Positions 19,263-29,883 of a stretch of 64,000 bases of DNA are shown here, one piece after another. Positions within the stretch are counted from its first letter, which is position 1. Each line of letters begins with the position of its first letter. The stretch comes from Hyphomicrobium_A sp963759735 (GTDB taxonomy: Bacteria; Pseudomonadota; Alphaproteobacteria; Rhizobiales; Hyphomicrobiaceae), in NCBI GenBank assembly GCA_963759735.1, contig CAVXAF010000009.1, positions 310,001 through 374,000 of the forward strand. Reading direction: 5' to 3'. The position numbers were made by a program, and so were the translations under genes. Below the pieces are notes generated by a model. It did no database searches, was not told where the DNA came from, and saw nothing but the letters and a program-made list of their open reading frames with translations.

Positions 19263-20186
19263 ATGCATACGGAACAGTTAAGCCCACGGTACGCCGATAT
19301 CGACCTCTGGCAACCCGCCGATATCCTCGATGCGATGATCGAGGGACAGCTGGCCTCGGTCGCCGCTGTGCGCGAGGCGCGCGGGGCCATCGAGCAGGCC
19401 GCCCTCGCCATAGAGGCGCGGCTGCGCAAGCGCGGTCGATTGATTTATGCTGGTGCAGGTACGTCCGGGCGCCTCGCCGTTCAAGATGGTGCCGAGCTGA
19501 TGCCGACGTTCAGCTGGCCCGCCGAACGCCTGTTGCTGCTGCTCGCCGGCGGCGATGCCGCCATGACGCAGGCCATCGAAGGCGCCGAGGATGACATCGC
19601 GCGCGCCACCGAATTGATCGGCCAGCACGAGATCGGACCCGATGATGTGCTCATTGCGGTCGCTGCCAGCGGCACGACGCCGTTCACCCTTACTTGCTTG
19701 CGCGAAGCGGGACGACGCGGCGCCCTAACCGTCGGCATCGCCAACAATCCCGACACGCCTCTGCTTGCCGCCGCAGAGCACCCGATTTTTCTGGCCACCG
19801 GACCTGAACCCATCGCCGGTTCGACACGCATGAACGCGGGCACCGCCCAGCGCATCACGCTCAGTCTCCTGTCGACACTGATCATGATCCGCATGGGCCG
19901 TATCTACCGCGGCATGATGGTCGAAGTGCAGGCCTGCAACACCAAACTCGCCCGGCGACGCGAGAGAATGGTCGCCCATCTCACCGGTCATAGCGGCGAA
20001 CCGGTGCAGGACGCGCTGCAGCGCGCCAGTGGCAGCGTCAAGCTGGCGGTGCTGTTGTTGCAGGGCTACGAAATCGAGGAAGCAGAGGCTGTCCTCGATC
20101 AGGTCGGCGGGCGCCTGCGCGCCGCGATCGATCACCTCGCCAAGCACGGTCCGCCAAAGCTCGCCGCCGCGAAGGCAAGCCGCTAG
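19263..20186 (+). CDS. murQ: N-acetylmuramic acid 6-phosphate etherase
   Basis: This intact 307-residue protein is a MurQ. It starts TEQLSPRYADIDLW and has the SIS-domain segment YAGAGTSGRLAVQDGAEL with the catalytic glutamate. The signature GPEPIAGSTRMNAGTAQR follows, and then a C-terminal helical part. MurQ cleaves the lactyl ether of MurNAc-6-phosphate to give GlcNAc-6-phosphate, the substrate of NagA. The gene diverges from the kinase-SIS-nagA operon across about 85 bases that must hold both promoters. Together they form a cell-wall sugar recycling unit. Confidence 0.95.
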   Translation: MHTEQLSPRYADIDLWQPADILDAMIEGQLASVAAVREARGAIEQAALAIEARLRKRGRLIYAGAGTSGRLAVQDGAELMPTFSWPAERLLLLLAGGDAAMTQAIEGAEDDIARATELIGQHEIGPDDVLIAVAASGTTPFTLTCLREAGRRGALTVGIANNPDTPLLAAAEHPIFLATGPEPIAGSTRMNAGTAQRITLSLLSTLIMIRMGRIYRGMMVEVQACNTKLARRRERMVAHLTGHSGEPVQDALQRASGSVKLAVLLLQGYEIEEAEAVLDQVGGRLRAAIDHLAKHGPPKLAAAKASR

Positions 20187-20556
20187 CCGCACCGTACTTT
20201 CGTGCGTTCTTCCGTTTGCTGCCGACTTCCAAAAATTGTAACCGCGGCCGCTCGCACGCTAACGGTCCGTCAACGAGATGCTCGGGAGGGTTTGCGGGCT
20301 TGCGCCGATCGCGGCGCGTGTGTTGCGCGCGGTAAGATTCAAATCGCGTTGATCTGATTTGGACCGCGTAAACGCGGTTCATCCGTTTTGATTGAGATTG
20401 CGCTTCCGATACCGGCTCATGCCGGCACGCGCTGCCGGATAGCGCGGCGAGGGCTCCTGCAGCAGAGGGCCCGAGGTATCGACGAGGGAGCGATGTCGAC
20501 GATGAAGGGCGGAGGCGCGGACATGCGCGTAGCCTCCGAACCTGCAGCGGCCACAG
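20187..20556. other. 370-base gap after murQ
   Basis: No credible gene is seen. The gap presumably holds the promoter of the large cell-wall enzyme gene. Possible ATGs at 20494 and 20523 are in other frames than the enzyme, so either its start is a non-ATG codon or a base is missing here. Confidence 0.4.
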
Positions 20557-23235
20557 GTGCTGCAGGCCGAGCCGATCGGATTGAGCGCGCTTCTCAGACC
20601 GCACTTGTTGCTGCGCCGCTATGCGGCAGCTGCCGCGCTGTCGGCACTGGCGCTGTCGCTTCTCGCTTATGCCGGCTTGCACGTGGCGATGGTTCACATC
20701 GGTCCCCCGCCGCTGATGACGGTTGCGCACGCTGTCCCCACTTCTGCCGACGGCATGAGCCCCGACGCGGCGATGCCGACGCCGGGGCCGTCAGATGTCG
20801 CGGTCGATCCCGACAAGGTGGACCCGCGCTACCTCGCCATGCTGTTCGCCTTCGAGGATCGCCGGTTCTACTCGCACTTCGGCGTCGATCCTGTCGGCAT
20901 CGTGCGCGCCGCGCGTGATCTCATCATGGAGCAGCGCATCGTCAGCGGCGGCTCGACACTGACGATGCAGGTTGCGCGCCTGCTCGACAATCAGTTCCGG
21001 CGTACGCCCGGTGTAAAGCTGCGCCAGATCGTGCGCGCCATCCAACTCGAGAAGCAGCTGACCAAGCGCGAGATCCTCAGCCTCTATCTCGGCCTGGCGC
21101 CGTTCGGCGGCCGGGTGAAGGGCGTGCGCGCCGCTTCTCTGCGCTACTTCGGCAAGGAGCCTCAACACCTATCTCTCAGCGAGGCGGCGCTGCTCGTCGC
21201 CCTGCCGCAAGCACCCGAAGCGCGTCGCCTCGATCGCAACGCCGCGGGGGCCCTGCGCGCTCGCAACTTCGTTTTGAAGACCGTCGCCGCCGCCGGTGTC
21301 CTCACTCCCGCCGAAGCCCGTCTCGCCGCCCTTGAACCCCTGGTCGCAGAGAGTCCCCAGATGCCACCCATTCCCGTGCCCAAGCCTTCGATCAACGTTG
21401 CCGGCGTACTCGCCGGATTGACGCTCGGCATGAACTTCTTCACCCCGGCGACAGCCGCTCCAATGGAGCCGGTGCGCGCGAGCCACTTCATCGGCTCCGA
21501 CCGGCAGCTGGTGCTCGACGTGCGGCGTCAGTTGCTCACACCGATGCCGGCCGGCACCGTCCAGGCAGACCGCGACGCGCTGTGGATGTTCTATGCCGGG
21601 CGCAGTGAGCCGGTCTGGGTGGCGCAAGCAGGTTGGACACCCGCGGCAACGGCCGTCATCGACGAGTTAAAGCGCGCCGACGATTGGGGGCTGGCCGCAG
21701 CCGATTTCACAATTCCCGAATTGCCGGCGAACGTCGACGGCGCCGCGCCGCTGCCGGCAAAGGAACTGGCGGACGCCGAACTCGGACTGTCGCTGGCGGT
21801 TCTCAAGTACGCGCGCTTTGCCCGCGGCGGCCGCATCGATGATCCCGCCACCCAGCTCAGTTCGTATCTCGATCGCAAGCCGCAGCTGCGGCCGGCGTTT
21901 CTCGTCATGACGGGTATCGCCGGCGATGAGGCGCCGGACGCGTTCTTGCGCAAGCAGCACCCACAACATGCGCAGTTCGAGAAACTGCGCCAGCAGTATC
22001 TGGCGCGCCGCGACGCCGGCAGCGATGGCGTCGTCAGTATCCCGAAGAAGGGATCCAAGCTGAAGCCCGGCGCCTCAGATAACGACGTTGCGCTGGTGCG
22101 CGAGCGGCTGGGCGTGCCGGCGGCTGCCGGCGAGGCTACTTATTACGACGATGCGCTCGCCGAAGCCGTCAAACGCTTTCAGGTCAAACGCGGCATCGAG
22201 CCGGCCAACGGAACCATCAACGCCGCAACCCGCCGCGCTCTCAACGACGGCCAGCAGGTCGCCCTCAGCACGCTGTTGGCAAACATGGAGCAATGGCGCT
22301 GGATGCCCGAGGACATCGGCGCCACGCACGTCTGGGTCAACATCCCCGAATACAAGGTGCGCGTGATCAAGGACGGCGCCCTCGTGCACGAGGAGCGCGT
22401 CGTCGTCGGCCAGATCAGTACGCAAACGCCGCTCTTCTCCAAGGACCTGGAGACGATCTACTTCCATCCGCGCTGGAACGTGCCGCCGAGCATCAAGGTC
22501 AACGAGGTTCTTCCCAGCTTGGCGCGCGGCGGCGGCTACTTCCATCGCCAGGGCATGAAGCTGGTGCGCAACGGCCGCGAGGTGAACCCGCGCACGGTCA
22601 ACTGGGGGAAGTCGGACATCCGCAACTTCGACGTCTACCAGCCGTCGGGCCCGGGCAATGCGCTTGGCCTGATGAAATTCACCTTCCCCAACAAGCACGC
22701 GGTTTACATGCACGACACGCAGAGCAAGGGTCTGTTCAGCTCCACGCAACGCACCTTCAGCCACGGCTGCGTGCGCGTGAAGAACCCCCTGGTGCTGGCG
22801 CAGGTGCTGCTCAACATCGACAAGGGCTGGAGCGCCGATGAGGTCGCTGCGCTGCTCGAAGGCGAGCCGGAAGAGAACGCCGTGCCGCTCTACAAACACA
22901 TCCCCGTGCACCTCACCTACTTCACCGCACAGGTCGACGACGACGGCGAACTGACCACCACGGCGGACGTGTACGGGCACGAGAAGCGCATCACCCAGGC
23001 CATGCAGGGCAAGTGGAAGGATATCGACAAGGGCGCCGACCACCTGGCGCAGATCGAGATTGCAAAGCGCCTCGATGATGCTGCCACATCGCGCAGATCT
23101 CGCCGCACGGCCAGCAGCGGCCGGCGGCCCGTGGCTCGCTCTTACGGAGCCGGTGGAGGTGGTGGCTACTCGACGCGCGTCAGCAGCAGCGGCTCCTCGG
23201 CGAACGACGTATTCCGCCGCAGCTTCGGTTACTAG
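20557..23235 (+). CDS. Fusion of a GT51 peptidoglycan glycosyltransferase and a YcbB-type L,D-transpeptidase
   Basis: One uninterrupted frame encodes 892 residues. Residues about 20-45 are a membrane anchor. Residues about 85-270 are a GT51 transglycosylase with AFEDRRFYSHFGVDP, GGSTLTMQVARLL and a K/R-rich segment ending EKQLTKREILSLYLGLAPFG. A second hydrophobic stretch (VAGVLAGLTLGMNFFTPATAA) follows at about 285-305. Then come a YcbB-like scaffold domain, a peptidoglycan-binding domain (about 500-575) and a YkuD L,D-transpeptidase core. The core has YMHDTQ and the catalytic SHGCVRV near residue 735. The second hydrophobic stretch looks like the old signal peptide of a separate transpeptidase. 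The GTG at 20557 is a guess; TTG at 20581 is also possible. Confidence 0.85.
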   Translation: MLQAEPIGLSALLRPHLLLRRYAAAAALSALALSLLAYAGLHVAMVHIGPPPLMTVAHAVPTSADGMSPDAAMPTPGPSDVAVDPDKVDPRYLAMLFAFEDRRFYSHFGVDPVGIVRAARDLIMEQRIVSGGSTLTMQVARLLDNQFRRTPGVKLRQIVRAIQLEKQLTKREILSLYLGLAPFGGRVKGVRAASLRYFGKEPQHLSLSEAALLVALPQAPEARRLDRNAAGALRARNFVLKTVAAAGVLTPAEARLAALEPLVAESPQMPPIPVPKPSINVAGVLAGLTLGMNFFTPATAAPMEPVRASHFIGSDRQLVLDVRRQLLTPMPAGTVQADRDALWMFYAGRSEPVWVAQAGWTPAATAVIDELKRADDWGLAAADFTIPELPANVDGAAPLPAKELADAELGLSLAVLKYARFARGGRIDDPATQLSSYLDRKPQLRPAFLVMTGIAGDEAPDAFLRKQHPQHAQFEKLRQQYLARRDAGSDGVVSIPKKGSKLKPGASDNDVALVRERLGVPAAAGEATYYDDALAEAVKRFQVKRGIEPANGTINAATRRALNDGQQVALSTLLANMEQWRWMPEDIGATHVWVNIPEYKVRVIKDGALVHEERVVVGQISTQTPLFSKDLETIYFHPRWNVPPSIKVNEVLPSLARGGGYFHRQGMKLVRNGREVNPRTVNWGKSDIRNFDVYQPSGPGNALGLMKFTFPNKHAVYMHDTQSKGLFSSTQRTFSHGCVRVKNPLVLAQVLLNIDKGWSADEVAALLEGEPEENAVPLYKHIPVHLTYFTAQVDDDGELTTTADVYGHEKRITQAMQGKWKDIDKGADHLAQIEIAKRLDDAATSRRSRRTASSGRRPVARSYGAGGGGGYSTRVSSSGSSANDVFRRSFGY

Positions 23236-23697
23236 CGCACGCCGTTTGTGATGTTGTTGCCTCGGCTCGACCGCCTATCAGCGGCCGGGCGCGAGGCGTC
23301 GCCGATCAGCCTTTCGCCAAGCGATAAAAAGGTCGGCGATTCCTTGGCGAAACATAAAGTCTGTCGGGCAGGTTTCATTGCCTGCGGTCCTGCCCCGGTG
23401 ATCAGTGTGCGCCGCTAAGGCGCTGAGTAAGGAGATGTCGAAACGCGGCGGCAGCCTGATACCTACCGCTGGCTCGATTTTCCTCAGTGGCGTCGCGCGC
23501 AAGTAGGCGAAGCTGCCGGCCGGCGAGGCGCGCATGCTCACCTGCCGCGATCAGTACGAAGCTAACAAAACCGCCGGCATCAGCGCGCCCAAGTGGACCG
23601 AAGTCGGCGGCGGTTATTACAGCGAGTGCGACAAGCGACTGCCCCACGACTAACCGAAAATCCCTCAGTTGACGCGTAACCAGATAGGAGAGCGACC
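23236..23697. other. 460-base gap with a degraded small gene
   Basis: Apart from the small frame at 23534-23653 nothing credible is seen. An ATG at 23435 with GGAG before it opens a frame in phase with that small gene but meets a TAG at 23504-23506. Confidence 0.4.
23534..23653 (+). CDS. Short Cys-containing protein or remnant, 39 aa
   Basis: The frame reads MLTCRDQYEANKTAG and ends YYSECDKRLPHD. This resembles the C-terminal half of small exported proteins of Rhizobiales with a C-x(n)-YxANKAAG-x(n)-W-x(n)-C pattern. The expected signal peptide is missing; an upstream in-phase frame from 23435 is interrupted by a TAG. It may therefore be a remnant or be damaged by an indel. Low confidence. 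Confidence 0.35.
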   Translation: MLTCRDQYEANKTAGISAPKWTEVGGGYYSECDKRLPHD

Positions 23698-24171
23698 ATG
23701 GGACTACTCGACGATACGCTCCGGCAGCTAACACAAGGCGGCAACGTCTCGCAGCCTTTGATGGTGGTGTTCCAAGAGCTGCTAGTCGGCAAGCCGCAAT
23801 CCGGTGCGCAGGCGGCCACACCGCAGCAGCAAGCGCAAACCCCGCAAGCGGCCTCGGCCCAACCGCAGCAGGATGCGGGCGCCGGCCTCGGCGGGCTCGG
23901 TGGCCTGCTCGCGCAGTTGCAGGCGGCCGGATTGGATGACGCGGTGAAGTCGTGGATCAGCAACGGACAGAACAAGCCGGTGCAGCCCGATGAGCTCGGC
24001 GACGCGCTCGGCAAACGCACCGTGACGCAGATGGCCGACAAGGCCGGCTGCAGCAAGGACGACTTCCTGACCCAGTTGTCCAAGGCACTGCCGGGATTGA
24101 TCGACAAGCTGACGCACGATGGGCGCGTCCCCAACCAGGCCGAGGTCAGCCAGCGCCTGCGCGGCCAGTGA
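23698..24171 (+). CDS. YidB-family (DUF937) protein
   Basis: This 157-residue protein begins MGLLDDTLRQLTQGG, typical of YidB. It has a Gln/Ala-rich linker (about residues 38-65) and then a folded part with GGLLAQLQAAGLDDAVKSWI and an NKPVQPDELGDALG segment. YidB proteins have unknown function; some predictions place them with homeodomain-like folds. A good ribosome site (GGAG) lies nine bases before the ATG. A terminator-like hairpin follows the stop. Confidence 0.88.
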   Translation: MGLLDDTLRQLTQGGNVSQPLMVVFQELLVGKPQSGAQAATPQQQAQTPQAASAQPQQDAGAGLGGLGGLLAQLQAAGLDDAVKSWISNGQNKPVQPDELGDALGKRTVTQMADKAGCSKDDFLTQLSKALPGLIDKLTHDGRVPNQAEVSQRLRGQ

Positions 24172-24192
24172 TCTGACGTTTCTGAAAGAAGG

Positions 24193-24228
24193 CGACCGGC
24201 GTCGGTGCAAACCACCGCCGGTCGTTTG
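24193..24228 (+). terminator. Rho-independent terminator-like hairpin after yidB-type gene
   Basis: A nine-base perfect stem (CGACCGGCG paired with CGCCGGTCG) with a 14-base loop is followed by TTTGCTT. It starts 21 bases after the stop. Confidence 0.6.
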
Positions 24229-24306
24229 CTTGCGGTCTGTCGTGACGCGGCCCTAGGCGGCGAGAAACATGTCGTCGGGCGGGCTGCTTCCCGTTATGCA
24301 AGCGCC

Positions 24307-25422
24307 ATGACCCCAGAAACCGATTTCGAAATCTTCCTCGTGGCCACGCCCGGCTTGGAAGGCCCGCTGTGCGCAGAAGCGCGCGCCTGCGGCTTCAAGG
24401 CCAAGACCGTGCCCGGGGGCGTCACTCTGAAGGGCGGCTGGCCCGAGGTCTGGCGCGCCAACCTGGAGATCCGCGGTGCGACACGCGTCGTCGCACGCAT
24501 CGGAGCTTTCCGCGCGAATCATCTCTCTCTGCTCGACAAGCGCGCGCGCCAGTTCCCGTGGGGCGAGGTGCTGCGGCGCGACGTGCCGTTCCGCGTTGAG
24601 GTGTCGTGCAAGAGCTCTAAGATTTATCATTCAGGCGCAGCGGCGCAGCGCATCGAACGCGCCATTGCCGAGGAGTTGGGCGCCACCCACTCGCCCGACG
24701 CTGACATTTGCGTCCGGGCGCGCATCGAGAAGGACCTTTGCACCATCGGTGTCGATACGTCGGGTGAGCTTCTGCACAAGCGCGGTCACAAGCAGGCCGT
24801 CGCCAAGGCGCCGATGCGCGAGACTATGGCGTCGCTGTTCCTCCGCCAGTGCGGGTTCGACGGCACACAGCCCGTCGTCGATCCAATGTGCGGGTCGGGC
24901 ACGTTCGTCATCGAGGCGGCCGAGATCGCGGCCGGCCTCAAGCCGGGTCGTTCGCGACACTTTGCGTTCGAGCTGCTCGCGACCTTCGATCCCGAGGCCT
25001 GGCACCACATGCGCGAGGCGCCGGCGGCCACCGCTGCGCCGACAGCACGCTTCTATGGCAGCGACATCGACGCCGGCGCCATCCGCATGAGCCGCGCCAA
25101 CGCCGAGCGTGCCGGAGTCGCCGACCTGACGGAGTTCCGCGAGCTTGCCATCGTCGACCTGACCCCTCCCGATGGACCAGCGGGCATCGTCATCATCAAT
25201 CCGCCGTTCGGCGACCGCATCGGAGAAAAAGGACGCGTCAAGTCGCTGTACCGCACGCTCGGGCAGACGCTGTTGACCCGGTTCTCCGGCTGGCGCGTCG
25301 GCCTGGTGACGACCGAGATGGCACTCGCCGAGGCGACCGGCCTGCCATTCACGATGGACGCCGCTCCGGTCCTGCATGGCGGCCTGCGGGTCAACCTGTT
25401 CCGCACCGCGCCGCTGCCGTAA
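24307..25422 (+). CDS. THUMP-domain class I SAM-dependent RNA methyltransferase (RlmL-type)
   Basis: The 371-residue protein starts in the manner of the family (EIFLVATPGLEGPLCAEA), followed by an N-terminal ferredoxin-like/THUMP region. A methyltransferase domain follows with motif I VDPMCGSGTFVIEAA, GSDIDAGAIRMSR and the catalytic INPPFGDRIGE. This is the organisation of RlmL/YcbY N-terminal half and related N2-guanine rRNA or tRNA methyltransferases. The ATG at 24307 is chosen since upstream sequence is not conserved in style. It is convergent with recQ, with only two bases between stops. Confidence 0.88.
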   Translation: MTPETDFEIFLVATPGLEGPLCAEARACGFKAKTVPGGVTLKGGWPEVWRANLEIRGATRVVARIGAFRANHLSLLDKRARQFPWGEVLRRDVPFRVEVSCKSSKIYHSGAAAQRIERAIAEELGATHSPDADICVRARIEKDLCTIGVDTSGELLHKRGHKQAVAKAPMRETMASLFLRQCGFDGTQPVVDPMCGSGTFVIEAAEIAAGLKPGRSRHFAFELLATFDPEAWHHMREAPAATAAPTARFYGSDIDAGAIRMSRANAERAGVADLTEFRELAIVDLTPPDGPAGIVIINPPFGDRIGEKGRVKSLYRTLGQTLLTRFSGWRVGLVTTEMALAEATGLPFTMDAAPVLHGGLRVNLFRTAPLP

Positions 25423-25424
25423 AG

Positions 25425-27599
<2,175 letters not shown>

Positions 27600-27722
27600 C
27601 GCCTCCAACCACCCCTGCTCATGGACCCCAGAACTCGGTAGCCTGATTCGAGCGCGGCGCGTTGTTTGCGGCGACGATAATGGCGCGTGAAGTGGGGACG
27701 AACGCAGTTGGCGGTCGCTAGG

Positions 27723-29399
27723 TCAGAGCAGCGACCACTGCTGCATGGCGATGGCCCACGCGGCGATGGCGGCATTGGAAGCCGCGTGCGCGACGATCGG
27801 ATCGGAGAGCCGCTTGGTCCGATACATGAGAAGCGCGTAGATCGCCCCTGCCAGGCACGCCGCCAGCCAGCGCTGATGCACCATGCCGAAGGCGATCGTC
27901 GAGCCGATGAAGGCCAGCGGCCGGAATTCACCGATCGGCACGCTCTCGAATCGCGTCGAGATCAACAGGCGCGAAAGATAGCCGCGGAATGCCAGCTCTT
28001 CGGCTATGGGCACAAGCACCGTGGTGCCCAGCACCCGCAGCCCCAGCCACAGCGCGGCGACCCACAGCGGTAGCGTGGCCAGCCACGCGCCAAGCGGCAG
28101 CCCCGCGCCCTTGTCGGGATCGGTGACGATCCACACCGCGCCGACGGCAAGGCCGATGCCGACCGAACTCCACGACGCACCCGTCAGCAGCGGCAGATAG
28201 GCATCGCGGAACCACCACAGCACCGAGCCGATGGCGACGACTTTGAGCGCGTACAGCCACTGATCGTGGGGCGCGAATGCCGACGCCAGAATGCTGGTCG
28301 CCACCAGCGCTATGAACGGCGCCAGATAGTGCAGAACCGGATCGGCGGCCGACGGCGCGGTGCGTGCGACGATCGCTGGCGAAGCGTGTCGCGGCTCGGC
28401 TGCAAAGAATGCCACGCGGCGCGAGGCGGCGATCAACGCGAAGGTGACGAGGAGGAAGCTGATCCAGCCGGCTGCCGAATGGAAACCCTGGATGGCAACG
28501 GTCGGGGAAACATGCGCTCCGATGCTCACCAGCAGGGAGATGCGCAGCGCGTTCAACAGCCAGACCGCAGCAATGCCGACGGGCAGCAGCAGCAGCACGT
28601 TGGGAAAGCGCAGATCGCGGCGGAAGGCCCAGACATACATCGAAATGGTGGCGGTGAGCAGGGCAACGCCCTCGTAGCCCGAGCATGCCCCGTTCACCTG
28701 CACGCGGAAGTCGCCGGCGCCGAGGACGCGGTGCTCGGTGCTGAGGATCACGTTCGGCTCGTAGAGTGTCAGCAGCCAGTGCGACAGGGTGAGCGTGGCG
28801 CTCGATAGCGAATTCCATCCGCCCTGGGCGAGATAACCGCCGGCGACGGCAACACTGGCGCCCCCCAGCGCCACGGCAAGTTCGACGGGTGCCAACTGCA
28901 GGAGCTTCCGCCAGAAACTCAGCGGCGCGGCGATAAGCGCCAACGACAGACCCGCCGCCGCGAGCAGCAGCGTGTAGAGCCACATTTCTGCGAGCGACAG
29001 CACCGTCGCGTTGGCGAAGGTAAACTTGGTCAGCAGCAGCGCGGCGAAGATGAGGACGTTGGCGGCGACGTAGTAGCCGACCCGATCGCGCGCGATCGCA
29101 TTGCGATGCGCTGCCGCGATCTCGTGGCGGCGCGGCCATGCGGCGATCAGGAAAAACAGGAATGCGACGACAGCGGCCTTAGCCACCGCGCCGCCGTAGA
29201 GGACGGGGTTCTGCCAGTAGCCGAAGCTCTGCTGCGGTTGATCGAAGTCGAACAGGAATGTTGCGAGGACGATCTCGGCGGTGGCCACGGCCGCAAACAG
29301 GTACAGCCGCCGCAGCGTCAGGCGCAGCGGGCGAGATGGCGCCTCGCCCACCGAGGCGACCAACAACGCCTGTTGGTTCGATGCTCGGTCCGGGGTCAC
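27723..29399 (-). CDS. xrtE: Exosortase E/CPBP protease fusion (VPEID-CTERM system)
   Basis: This 558-residue polytopic protein joins two enzymes. The exosortase half has Cys239 in NGACSGYEG, Arg286 in LNALRISLL and His307 in GFHSAAGW, the Cys-Arg-His set of exosortases. The C-terminal half is a CPBP intramembrane protease with the EExxxR motif (EELAFRGYL, about residue 467), FGMVHQRW and a final HAASN. This fusion defines exosortase E, which handles proteins with a VPEID-CTERM tail. The matching small substrate lies just upstream on the same strand. It sits 2 kb from a large EPS locus, as is common for exosortases. Confidence 0.93.
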   Translation of the reverse strand: MTPDRASNQQALLVASVGEAPSRPLRLTLRRLYLFAAVATAEIVLATFLFDFDQPQQSFGYWQNPVLYGGAVAKAAVVAFLFFLIAAWPRRHEIAAAHRNAIARDRVGYYVAANVLIFAALLLTKFTFANATVLSLAEMWLYTLLLAAAGLSLALIAAPLSFWRKLLQLAPVELAVALGGASVAVAGGYLAQGGWNSLSSATLTLSHWLLTLYEPNVILSTEHRVLGAGDFRVQVNGACSGYEGVALLTATISMYVWAFRRDLRFPNVLLLLPVGIAAVWLLNALRISLLVSIGAHVSPTVAIQGFHSAAGWISFLLVTFALIAASRRVAFFAAEPRHASPAIVARTAPSAADPVLHYLAPFIALVATSILASAFAPHDQWLYALKVVAIGSVLWWFRDAYLPLLTGASWSSVGIGLAVGAVWIVTDPDKGAGLPLGAWLATLPLWVAALWLGLRVLGTTVLVPIAEELAFRGYLSRLLISTRFESVPIGEFRPLAFIGSTIAFGMVHQRWLAACLAGAIYALLMYRTKRLSDPIVAHAASNAAIAAWAIAMQQWSLL

Positions 29400-29457
29400 G
29401 ACTGGGGCACTCGAGCTAAGGTCTGCTGGGGAAAAACGCGAAGAAGCGCAGCAGCGC

Positions 29458-29643
29458 CTACCTGCTGCGCGATTTGCTGAACAGGACCGCGGCGACGCTC
29501 AACAGCAGCGAGATCGCAGCAATGCCGCTGGTGCCGTCGAACTCGGGCACCGGAGGGCAGTCCCAAACGAAGGCAAACGCGCTATCGGCCAGGGTGAAGC
29601 TCAACAACCCGGCAACGGCTAAGACCTTGAACTTGGCGCTCAT
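29458..29643 (-). CDS. VPEID-CTERM sorting-signal protein (exosortase E substrate)
   Basis: The 61-residue protein has a signal peptide (KVLAVAGLLSFTLADSAFA-F), a short mature stretch and a C-terminal tripartite signal. The signal has VPEFDG at about residue 32, one membrane helix (ISLLLSVAAVLF) and a basic tail (SKSRSR). The motif varies from VPEID only at the last two positions. It ends 58 bases before the xrtE start and shares its strand, so the two are likely co-transcribed. After processing only about ten residues would remain, so it may act as a small signal or anchor peptide and not a structural protein. Confidence 0.88.
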   Translation of the reverse strand: MSAKFKVLAVAGLLSFTLADSAFAFVWDCPPVPEFDGTSGIAAISLLLSVAAVLFSKSRSR

Positions 29644-29728
29644 TATCTTACTCCCCGTTGACTGGAGGACCCTGGATGGGGCTCGAGCAGCAACGGGGAG
29701 AACCTATGAGATGTATTTCCACCTTGCC

Positions 29729-29767
29729 AACTGATCTTAAGGGTCAGTTAATCCTTAAGTATCAGTT
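29729..29767. promoter_or_regulatory. Long imperfect inverted repeat upstream of the VPEID-CTERM gene
   Basis: AACTGATCTTAAGG (29729-29742) and CCTTAAGTATCAGTT (29753-29767) are near-perfect inverted arms around a ten-base spacer, with one extra base in the right arm. The AT-rich repeat stands out in GC-rich DNA. It lies 86 bases upstream of the VPEID-CTERM start and after the end of the outer-membrane protein gene. It could be an operator or a hairpin. Confidence 0.5.
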
Positions 29768-29803
29768 GCATGGCCCGCAATTAGCGGTTGAACGGACGAA
29801 AAC

Positions 29804-29834
29804 GCGGCCCCCTCATCCATTAGAGGGAGGCCGC
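29804..29834 (-). terminator. Hairpin downstream of the outer-membrane protein gene
   Basis: GCGGCCCCCTC pairs with GAGGGAGGCCGC with one bulge around an eight-base loop, 50 bases past the stop of the minus-strand beta-barrel gene. On the minus strand it is followed by CGTTTTCG, a weak U-run. Confidence 0.5.
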
Positions 29835-29883
29835 GCGCAGACCGCAGTCTGATGATCCGTCTTTTCGCTGTCGTGTCGTAAGG

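Noticed and set aside
22075..23043. 322-codon minus-strand frame
   Set aside because: Shadow of the L,D-transpeptidase part, which has its catalytic motif on the plus strand.
27928..29139. 403-codon minus-strand frame
   Set aside because: It lies in a second frame of the exosortase E gene; the exosortase frame holds all catalytic motifs.
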